The notes under the pieces were generated by a model. The model saw nothing but the letters and a program-made list of their open reading frames with translations. It was not told the DNA's origin and searched no databases. From positions 1 through 5,157 of the forward strand of contig CALMPQ010000376.1 of the NCBI GenBank assembly GCA_937872005.1: a DNA stretch of 5,157 bases. Reading direction: 5' to 3'. Numbering within the stretch: position 1 is the stretch's first letter; each line of letters begins with the position of its first letter. Of this stretch, positions 1 through 4,522 are shown piece by piece. A program made the position numbers and the translations under genes. The DNA comes from an uncultured Propioniciclava sp. GTDB taxonomy: Bacteria; Actinomycetota; Actinomycetes; Propionibacteriales; Propionibacteriaceae.

Positions 1-32
1 AGCGATAGAAACGCCGCATCACTTTGCGCACC

Positions 33-38
33 GGAGGG
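33..38 (+). promoter_or_regulatory. Ribosome binding site of azlC
   Basis: GGAGGG lies 10 nt before the GTG at 49 and 13 nt before a second, in-frame GTG at 52. It is the only strong Shine-Dalgarno sequence in the leader and supports initiation at one of these two adjacent GTG codons. Downstream ATG candidates within the first membrane segment have no such site. No promoter can be assigned because only 48 bp of upstream sequence is visible. Confidence 0.75.
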
Positions 39-48
39 CTAGCATCCC

Positions 49-744
49 GTGGTGCCCAGCTCCACCCCCACCCCGACGACCCGGCTGACGCCGGCGGTGC
101 GGATGGGGCTGTCGATCTCGATCGCGGTCGGCCTCTACGGCATCAGCTTCGGGGCCCTAGCCGTCGCCGCCGGGCTCAGTGTCTGGCAGGCCGTCGCACT
201 CAGCGCCCTCATGTTCACCGGCGGCTCGCAGTTCGCGTTCATCGGGGTCGTCTCCGGCGGCGGCTCGCTCGGTGCCGCCACCACGGCCGCCTCCCTGCTG
301 GGCCTGCGCAACGCGGTCTACGGCGTCCAGATGAACGCGCTGTTCCGGCCCCCCGCGGCACGCAAGCCGATCGCAGCCCACCTCACCATCGACGAGTCGG
401 CCGCGACGGCCCTCGGCCAGACCCACCACGACGAACAGCGTCGCGGCTTCTGGACCGCCGGCATCGGCGTCTGGGTCCTGTGGAACCTCTTCACCCTGCT
501 CGGCGCCCTCGCCGGTGAACGACTCGGTGACCCGAAGGCCTGGGGCCTCGACGGGGCTGCGGTCGCCGCGTTCCTCGGCCTGCTCTGGCCCCGACTCCGG
601 GGCCGGGACGCCCACGCCATCGTCATCGCCGCCGCCTTCGTCACCCTCGTCGCGGTGCCGTTCGTGCCCGCCGGCATCCCCATCATCGTGGCCGCAGTCG
701 TCTCGGGCGCGATGGCCGTCGCCCAGCACCGGAGGGACGCATGA
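49..744 (+). CDS. azlC: AzlC family branched-chain amino acid exporter, large permease subunit
   Basis: This 231-residue polytopic membrane protein is the large subunit of an AzlCD-type exporter. The family moves branched-chain amino acids and their analogues out of the cell; the substrate here is inferred from family only. Family hallmarks appear in order: GISFGALA (31-38), FTGGSQFAF (56-64) in the first conserved helices, GLRNAVYG (85-92), the DES acidic motif (115-117), a Trp-rich helix GVWVLWN (140-146) and GLDGAAVAAFLGLL (166-179), followed by two C-terminal hydrophobic segments at about 189-226. Length is normal for the family. The start is GTG with a strong GGAGGG upstream. Its stop overlaps the next gene's start (ATGA, 741-744), so the two are translationally coupled. 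No truncation or frameshift is visible. Confidence 0.93.
   Translation: MVPSSTPTPTTRLTPAVRMGLSISIAVGLYGISFGALAVAAGLSVWQAVALSALMFTGGSQFAFIGVVSGGGSLGAATTAASLLGLRNAVYGVQMNALFRPPAARKPIAAHLTIDESAATALGQTHHDEQRRGFWTAGIGVWVLWNLFTLLGALAGERLGDPKAWGLDGAAVAAFLGLLWPRLRGRDAHAIVIAAAFVTLVAVPFVPAGIPIIVAAVVSGAMAVAQHRRDA
731..736 (+). promoter_or_regulatory. Ribosome binding site of azlD inside azlC
   Basis: GGAGGG lies 4 nt before the ATG at 741, within the last codons of azlC. It is the same hexamer as at azlC and supports efficient re-initiation at the overlapping ATGA. Confidence 0.7.
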
Positions 745-1052
745 CCGACCTTTGGTTCTGGGTGGTGCTCGCCTGCGGCATCGCCTACGCCACCAAGCTC
801 GCGGGCTACCTCGTGCCCGACTCGTTCCTCGACCGGCCGTGGGTCACCACCGTCAGCGCCGGCATGACCGTCGGCCTCCTCACCAGCCTCGTCGCCGTCA
901 ACACGGTTGTCTCCGGCACCGCCGTCGTTCTGGACGCCCGCCTCGCCGCCCTCGCCGCTGCCGCGATCGCCCTGTGGTTGCGCGCTCCCTACCTCGTTGT
1001 GGTGGTCGTCGGGGCCGTGGCGGCCGCGCTGGTGCGGCTGGCGGGGTTCTGA
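741..1052 (+). CDS. azlD: AzlD family small subunit of the branched-chain amino acid exporter
   Basis: A 103-residue, almost wholly hydrophobic protein of typical AzlD length with four probable membrane segments at about 5-25, 38-55, 62-80 and 83-102. The N-terminal 'AYATKLAGYLVP' stretch (15-26) matches the usual tyrosine/basic/proline pattern of AzlD. The 'ALWLRAPYLVVVVVGAVAAALVR' region (about 77-99) is the characteristic family ending. AzlD partners AzlC and both are needed for export in characterised family members. It overlaps azlC by 4 bp with its own ribosome binding site inside azlC, so both are surely made from one transcript. No clear intrinsic terminator follows. The next gene converges on it 39 bp downstream. 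Confidence 0.92.
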   Translation: MTDLWFWVVLACGIAYATKLAGYLVPDSFLDRPWVTTVSAGMTVGLLTSLVAVNTVVSGTAVVLDARLAALAAAAIALWLRAPYLVVVVVGAVAAALVRLAGF

Positions 1053-1053
1053 G

Positions 1054-1090
1054 CACGGGCTCTCGACGCTGGGAACACGGGCTCTCGACG
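1054..1090. repeat. Two 15-bp direct repeats between convergent genes
   Basis: CACGGGCTCTCGACG occurs at 1054-1068 and again, identically, at 1076-1090, a period of 22 bp. The pair fills nearly all of the 39-bp gap between the azlD stop and the stop of the opposing gene. The core resembles the dispersed intergenic 'TCTCGAC...' elements of many high-GC actinobacteria, but that link is from memory. No hairpin with a U-run is present, so it does not look like a standard terminator. Confidence 0.6.
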
Positions 1091-1091
1091 G

Positions 1092-1796
1092 TCAGGCCGC
1101 AGGCCAGTTCACCTCACACCAGGGGGAGCGGTCGTCGGCCATCAGTCGCCCCACGACCTGGGCGAACACCACGTGGCGCACGTCGTCGGGCTTGCCGCAG
1201 GACTTCTCGGCCACCAGGAACGCCTCGGCGAACGAGCCCCACGAGTCGTGCAGGCCCACCAGCAGGTCGACCAAGGGTGCCGACGCGGCCAGCGCCTCCT
1301 CGTGTGACCAGTGACCGACTCCCGCGGCCACCGTGGCAACGTGCAGGCACTCGGCCGCGAGCAGGGTCGCGCAGGTGGCGGACCGCGGCGCCAGGGAGTG
1401 CGCCAGCGCCGACCGGGTGGCGACGAAGGACGCGGTGCTCGCGGCGTCCGTCACGTCGAACTCGTGGGCGAGCGCGGTGCGCCAGCGACCCACCGGGCCG
1501 GGGAGGGCGATGAGCTGCAGGCGGGGGGCGCGGCGTCCCTCGCGGTGGGCGGTGGTCAGTTCGAGGGCGACCCGCTCGCGGAAGGGGGCAGCGCACGCCA
1601 CGGCGAACCGCTCGGCGTGGGCTGCGCGCATCAGCGCGAGCTCTGCGGCCGCGTGGTCGGACGCCTCCGCGTGCAGTCGGCGCGCCCGCGCAGCGCGGAC
1701 GTCGGCGGCGCGCGACGTCGAGCCGAGCGTGACGAGGTCGGCCACGGCGGCGAGGGTGACGAAGGGGGTGCGACGAAGGGGGAGCGTCGTTGTCAT
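1092..1796 (-). CDS. DUF1266-like protein of unknown function
   Basis: A predicted 234-residue soluble, Ala/Arg-rich protein with no signal peptide or clear membrane helix. The first ~90 residues (many Ala, Arg and His) are probably helical. The C-terminal half resembles DUF1266: a helix rich in small residues (about 146-160), GHWSHEEA (161-168), a DSWGSFAEAFLVAEKS segment (184-199), and the closing SPW...NWP (224-232), which matches the 'SPW...lPW' ending I recall for that family. Its biochemical role is unknown. The ATG at 1796 was chosen because GAGGA lies 8 nt upstream; GTG at 1820 and ATG at 1805 lack a well-spaced site. It lies 108 bp downstream of the MFS gene on the same strand, with a strong hairpin between, so it is probably transcribed separately. 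The gene is certain; the family label is moderate. Confidence 0.65.
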   Translation of the reverse strand: MTTTLPLRRTPFVTLAAVADLVTLGSTSRAADVRAARARRLHAEASDHAAAELALMRAAHAERFAVACAAPFRERVALELTTAHREGRRAPRLQLIALPGPVGRWRTALAHEFDVTDAASTASFVATRSALAHSLAPRSATCATLLAAECLHVATVAAGVGHWSHEEALAASAPLVDLLVGLHDSWGSFAEAFLVAEKSCGKPDDVRHVVFAQVVGRLMADDRSPWCEVNWPAA

Positions 1797-1808
1797 GCTC
1801 GCCATCCT

Positions 1809-1825
1809 CACCGGTCGCACCGGTC
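1809..1825. repeat. Tandem 8-bp direct repeat CACCGGTC upstream of the DUF1266-like gene
   Basis: CACCGGTC occurs at 1809-1816 and 1818-1825 (period 9), each copy containing the palindrome ACCGGT. The pair sits 13-29 bp before the chosen start of the minus-strand gene ending at 1092. It could be an operator or chance in GC-rich DNA. I see no convincing -10 box near it. Confidence 0.35.
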
Positions 1826-1847
1826 ACGGCATCCGACCCGGGGGTGA

Positions 1848-1893
1848 GTCGGGGTGCCCGGAGGGATGATCCTGACGGCCCCCGGACCCCGAC
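1848..1893 (-). terminator. Strong GC stem-loop after the MFS gene, probable terminator
   Basis: Read on either strand, GTCGGGGT (1848-1855) pairs perfectly with ACCCCGAC (1886-1893). Inside that, CCGG (1858-1861) pairs with CCGG (1882-1885), and GGG (1863-1865) with CCC (1879-1881). This gives 15 base pairs with only a 2-nt and a 1-nt bulge and a 13-nt loop (1866-1878). It begins 11 nt after the MFS stop codon. There is no U-tract, as is common for actinobacterial terminators, so termination is inferred. It may alternatively protect the transcript 3' end. Confidence 0.55.
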
Positions 1894-1904
1894 GAAGGTC
1901 TACT

Positions 1905-3353
1905 TCAGGCGACGGGAACGCGGTGCTGGCGCTCGTCCAGCACCGCCAGGAACGCCGCCGCCAGGAGGCAGAGCACGATGACGAGGTAGGCGCCGGCGAA
2001 GGCGACCGTCCAGCCCTGGGAGACCAGGGCGAACAGGGCGCCCACGACCATCGCGTTGCCCAGCGCAGCGCCGATGCGCTCGACAGTCTGTTTGATGCCG
2101 CCGGCGGTGCCGCCGTGCTCGGCCGGGACGTCCTGCATCGACAGCGTCTGGTTGGCCGACCCGATGGCGCCCATGCCGAACCCGTTCAGACCGAGGGTGG
2201 CGGCGAGCAGCCACCACGGTGCGCCCAAGGGGGTCAGCAGCGCCACGCCGACGCTGAGCAGGGTGCCCAGCGCCATCAGCAGCAGCATCAGCACGATCAG
2301 GCGCCGACCGTGCGACAGGACGTACTTCACCGACCACATCGACGCGAAGGCGCTCAGCAGGGCGTTCGGCAGGCCCATCAGTCCGACGGCGACCGCGGCC
2401 ACGTGCAGCCCGGTCTGCAGGAAGATCGCCACCACGGCGAAGGTGCTGGCGACGCCGAGGAACATCGTCCCCGACACCAGCATGCCGTTGCGGAACGAGC
2501 GGTAGCCGAACAGGCTCATGTCCACCATGGGGGCTCCGCCGCGACCGGCGTACCAGCGCTCCCAACGCACCCAGGCCCACGCCAGCAGCGGCGCCACGGG
2601 GAGCAGCCACCACGCCCAGGCGGCGTGCGCCATGAACGGGTACATCAGGCAGAGGATGGCCAGGGTCAGGATGATCGACCCCATCGGGTCCAGGTCGAGC
2701 TTCTCCCCGGTGGAGCCGGACGCCCCCAGCTTGCGGAGCCGTTCGGTCTCGAAGGGGAACCAGGCCAGCGCCAGCAGGACGGCCAGCACGCCGATGGGGA
2801 TGTAGATGAAGAAGGCCCAGCGCCACCCGTTCTCGGTGCCCAGCGCCTGGATGATCGCACCCGTCAGCACCGGGCCGACGGCCACGGACGCCGAGATGAC
2901 CAATCCGAACATCGCGAACGCCTTCGCCCGCCCCTGCCCGGTGAAGTACTGCTGGATCATGCCCGTCACCTGGGGCGAGAAGATGCCCGCCCCCAGGCCC
3001 TGCACGATGCGGGCCGCGTTCAGGAAGAGCGGATCCGGCGCCAGCCCGCAGGCGAGCGACCCCAGCAGGAACAGCACCAGTCCGGCGATGAACCAGGTCC
3101 CCCGACCCAGCACGTCGCCGGCGCGACCGGCCGGGATCAGCGAGACACCGAACGCCAGGGCGTACCCCGAGAGGATCCACTGCACGTCGCCGGGGGTTGC
3201 CTCGAGGCCGATCTCGATGGTGGGGAGCGCGACGTTGACGGCCGAGAGTGCCATCAGCGACATCGACAGCGGCAGCAACAGCACGGCCAGGATCTTCATG
3301 CGGTGGAAGATCCGGTCCGTGCCCTGAACGCGGATGATGTTCGGGTCACTCAC
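1905..3353 (-). CDS. MFS exporter, DHA2 (EmrB/QacA) family
   Basis: A 482-residue membrane protein with hydrophobic segments fitting the 14-TM DHA2 drug:proton antiporter layout. Hallmarks: VNVALPTI (39-46) at the end of TM1, motif A-like GRAGDVLGRG (76-85) between TM2 and TM3, RIVQGLGAGIF (115-125) in TM4, motif C-like GPVLTGAI (160-167) in TM5, WRWAFFIYIPIG (177-188) in TM6, the family loop PMVDMSLFGYRSFRNG (275-290), and GGTAGGIKQTVERIGAALGNA (414-434) near TM13. It probably exports a toxic or signalling compound by proton antiport; the substrate is unknown. TM1 lacks the usual acidic residue of the 'LDxTIVNVALP' motif: here it reads MALSAVNVALP (34-44). The GTG at 3353 has no good Shine-Dalgarno but has a -10-like TAGAAC 7 nt upstream, suggesting leaderless translation. 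ATG at 3299 (Met19) is an alternative but would leave almost no N-terminal tail before TM1. Confidence 0.9.
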   Translation of the reverse strand: MSDPNIIRVQGTDRIFHRMKILAVLLLPLSMSLMALSAVNVALPTIEIGLEATPGDVQWILSGYALAFGVSLIPAGRAGDVLGRGTWFIAGLVLFLLGSLACGLAPDPLFLNAARIVQGLGAGIFSPQVTGMIQQYFTGQGRAKAFAMFGLVISASVAVGPVLTGAIIQALGTENGWRWAFFIYIPIGVLAVLLALAWFPFETERLRKLGASGSTGEKLDLDPMGSIILTLAILCLMYPFMAHAAWAWWLLPVAPLLAWAWVRWERWYAGRGGAPMVDMSLFGYRSFRNGMLVSGTMFLGVASTFAVVAIFLQTGLHVAAVAVGLMGLPNALLSAFASMWSVKYVLSHGRRLIVLMLLLMALGTLLSVGVALLTPLGAPWWLLAATLGLNGFGMGAIGSANQTLSMQDVPAEHGGTAGGIKQTVERIGAALGNAMVVGALFALVSQGWTVAFAGAYLVIVLCLLAAAFLAVLDERQHRVPVA

Positions 3354-3389
3354 TCGGCCCGTTCTATCACCGACCCCGACCCTTGCACA
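3354..3389 (-). promoter_or_regulatory. Candidate promoter of the MFS gene (leaderless)
   Basis: On the minus strand, TAGAAC (3361-3366) is a possible -10 box and TGTGCA (3384-3389) a weak -35 box, with a 17-bp spacer. The -10 box ends 7 nt before the GTG start, which would put the transcription start at or next to the start codon, consistent with the missing Shine-Dalgarno. The -35 match is poor (3 of 6) and it lies within the inverted repeat at 3378-3416, where a bound regulator would block it. Confidence 0.35.
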
Positions 3390-3416
3390 GTTGGCCGTGG
3401 CAACTGGTGAAGGGTC
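3378..3416. promoter_or_regulatory. 39-bp nested inverted repeat between the membrane gene and the MFS gene
   Basis: Outer arms GACCCTT (3378-3384) and AAGGGTC (3410-3416) are perfectly complementary. After 3 unmatched bases on each side come inner arms CAGTTG (3388-3393) and CAACTG (3401-3406), also perfect, around a 7-bp centre. All 13 arm positions match symmetrically about 3397. The element overlaps two bases of the stop codon of the upstream membrane-protein gene and the candidate MFS -35 box. It could be a terminator hairpin for satD and its partner (no U-run follows) or an operator for a dimeric regulator of the exporter. The sequence does not decide between these. Confidence 0.6.
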
Positions 3417-3843
3417 AGGGCAACAACGGCAGCAGCGCGTTCGCCCCGAGCCCGACGGCCACCGCGACGGTGAAGGACGCCAGCGTCCCGATGATGAACC
3501 GCTCGCTGGCCCCGCCGGCCTGCTGCAGTTCGGGGTAGCGACCCAGGCCCTTCACCGCGACCACGATGGCGATCAGCTCGGGGTGCCCCCCGATGATCGC
3601 GCCGGTGATCGCGAGGCGTTCGAGGACGCCGACCCACAGCCCGCCCCGCAGCAGCGGCCGCGACGGCTTCGGTGTGCTGGCCAGGATGGGGACGAGGCGA
3701 CCCGAGGCGTCCCGCTCGAACTCCGGGAGGATGACCTCGGGAACGCGCGCCCAGCGCAACACCAGCACCGACACGGCCAGCCCCAACCCCACGGACGCCG
3801 CGAGCGCGAGCACGACGACGAGGGCGGTCAGCCAGGGGGTCAT
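3415..3843 (-). CDS. Small membrane protein paired with SatD, resembling the C-terminal part of DUF3307 proteins
   Basis: A predicted 142-residue integral membrane protein. A long hydrophobic helix (about 5-30) is followed by a cytosolic-type polar stretch (31-67), then hydrophobic segments at about 70-98 and 116-140. The central pattern G..ER (72-76), a hydrophobic helix, KGLGRYPEL (98-106) and SERFIIGTLASF (113-124) matches, from memory, the 'ER...K...R...E..IIGTLLS' ending of DUF3307 membrane proteins often found beside satD; the N-terminal DUF3307 domain itself is absent. The function is unknown. ATG at 3843 overlaps the satD stop (ATGA, 3840-3843), and GGAGG (3848-3852) sits 4 nt upstream, so it is translationally coupled to satD. 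The stop falls inside the 39-bp inverted repeat. Confidence 0.8.
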   Translation of the reverse strand: MTPWLTALVVVLALAASVGLGLAVSVLVLRWARVPEVILPEFERDASGRLVPILASTPKPSRPLLRGGLWVGVLERLAITGAIIGGHPELIAIVVAVKGLGRYPELQQAGGASERFIIGTLASFTVAVAVGLGANALLPLLP

Positions 3844-4430
3844 GGCGCCTCCGCACGCTCGAGCAGTCGGACCAGCACAGGGTATCCCGCGCGCTCGACC
3901 GCGACGGCCGAGGCGGCGAGCGTCTGGGACACGTTCTGCGGGGTCACCCCCAGGGCTTCGGCGGCCGCGCGCTGGGTGGGGGCGGCGTCCACGGCCTCGA
4001 TGGTGGCCCACTGGGTGTCGGTGCGGCGGCGGACCAGCGTGCCGATCAGGCCCGCGACCGCCTCGACGTCGGCGGCGCCGAGGGGGTTGGACGCCGACGC
4101 CACCGCCACCCGGACCTCGCCGGCGGTCTTGGCCCGGTCGACCGCCGAGCGCGCGTCGAGCAGCGCCTGCCCGCGCGCCGCCCGCACAGAATCGGCGAGC
4201 GGGGTCTCGACCGGGCCGATGCCCAGCCCGGTGGACCAGTTGCCGTCGCGCAGCACGATCAGGAGGGCGGCCAGGACGGCCTCCGGGTCGTCGAGAAGCC
4301 CCTGCACCTCGTCTCCGACCGTGCGCTCGAACGGCAGCGCGGTCGGGACGTGGGTGAGGGCGCCCAGCAACCCGGGGACGAGGTCGTCGCCGCGGCGCGA
4401 GCGGTGCTGGTCGATGGTCAGCGCAAACAT
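3840..4430 (-). CDS. satD: SatD family protein with C-terminal helix-turn-helix
   Basis: A 196-residue soluble protein of the SatD family, named for a Streptococcus mutans acid-tolerance locus; the molecular activity is unknown. Family motifs visible are the N-terminal TIDQHRSR (5-12), corresponding to the 'GDI..SR' box, then VGDEVQGLL (38-46), the 'GDEfQG' signature, then GLGIGPVETPL (68-78) and an RAARGQALLDAR-type segment (83-94). The C-terminus carries a clear helix-turn-helix, TQRAAAEALGVTPQNVSQTL (152-171), suggesting DNA binding. The ATG at 4430 has GAGG only 1 nt away, too close to act as a normal ribosome site, but a good promoter is placed for leaderless initiation. It is the first gene of a two-gene unit with the overlapping membrane protein. 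Family assignment is good; a role in acid or envelope stress is inference only. Confidence 0.85.
   Translation of the reverse strand: MFALTIDQHRSRRGDDLVPGLLGALTHVPTALPFERTVGDEVQGLLDDPEAVLAALLIVLRDGNWSTGLGIGPVETPLADSVRAARGQALLDARSAVDRAKTAGEVRVAVASASNPLGAADVEAVAGLIGTLVRRRTDTQWATIEAVDAAPTQRAAAEALGVTPQNVSQTLAASAVAVERAGYPVLVRLLERAEAP
3848..3852 (-). promoter_or_regulatory. Ribosome binding site of the SatD-partner membrane protein
   Basis: On the minus strand GGAGG lies 4 nt before the ATG at 3843, inside the last codons of satD. The spacing is slightly short but, with the ATGA overlap, it fixes this start and explains co-translation. Confidence 0.6.
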
Positions 4431-4436
4431 GCCTCA

Positions 4437-4465
4437 ATCTTAGGAGATTGATCTCATCAAATCAA
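4437..4465 (-). promoter_or_regulatory. satD promoter, leaderless, with operator-like palindromes
   Basis: On the minus strand, TTGATT (4460-4465) and TAAGAT (4437-4442) form a -35/-10 pair, each 4 of 6 to consensus, with an ideal 17-bp spacer. Six bases separate the -10 box from the ATG at 4430, so transcription should start at the ATG itself. The spacer contains the palindrome TTGAT-CTC-ATCAA (4448-4460), overlapped by GAGAT-TG-ATCTC (4444-4455) and by ATTGAT/ATCAAT arms (4447-4452, 4461-4466). Such placement is typical of a repressor operator. The island is strikingly AT-rich compared with its surroundings. Confidence 0.6.
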
Positions 4466-4481
4466 TGATTTTGGGTTGATA

Positions 4482-4504
4482 GGCCTCGATCCCCGTGTGG
4501 GGCC
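4482..4504 (-). terminator. Weak hairpin in the gap after the right-edge enzyme gene
   Basis: CCCC (4491-4494) and GGGG (4499-4502) form a short stem around a GTGT loop. GGCC at 4482-4485 and 4501-4504 can pair instead. The element lies about 20-40 nt after the stop of the right-edge gene and before the satD promoter, where a terminator is expected. The stem is only four pairs and there is no U-run, so this is a weak call. Confidence 0.25.
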
Positions 4505-4522
4505 GGGGAGGGGAGGGGACGA

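Noticed and set aside
1..48. Possible -10 box (TAGAAA, 6-11) for azlC
   Set aside because: No -35 region is visible because the window begins here, so a promoter cannot be supported.
1053..1091. Bidirectional terminator between azlD and the convergent gene
   Set aside because: The repeats are direct, not inverted, and no stable hairpin or U-run could be drawn.
515..1513. 332-codon plus-strand frame crossing azlC, azlD and the convergent gene
   Set aside because: Ser/Arg/Pro-rich translation in another frame of well-supported genes; it crosses genes on both strands.
1905..3180. Second long minus-strand frame within the MFS gene
   Set aside because: Arg/Gly/Ala-rich frame-shifted shadow; the MFS frame has all family motifs and full length without interruption.
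1854..3410. 518-codon open frame on the plus strand
   Set aside because: It is antisense to the MFS gene, has a Gln/His/Arg/Asp-rich unstructured composition typical of mirror frames in GC-rich DNA, and shows no domain.
3415..4437. 340-codon minus-strand frame spanning two genes
   Set aside because: Only the part from the ATG at 3843 looks like a protein; the upstream Arg/Pro-rich part is an out-of-frame shadow of satD. The real arrangement is a 4-bp overlap, not a fusion.
3334..4443. 369-codon plus-strand frame opposite satD and its partner
   Set aside because: Low-complexity Ser/Arg/Thr/Pro composition, no ribosome site and no motif; it is an antisense shadow.
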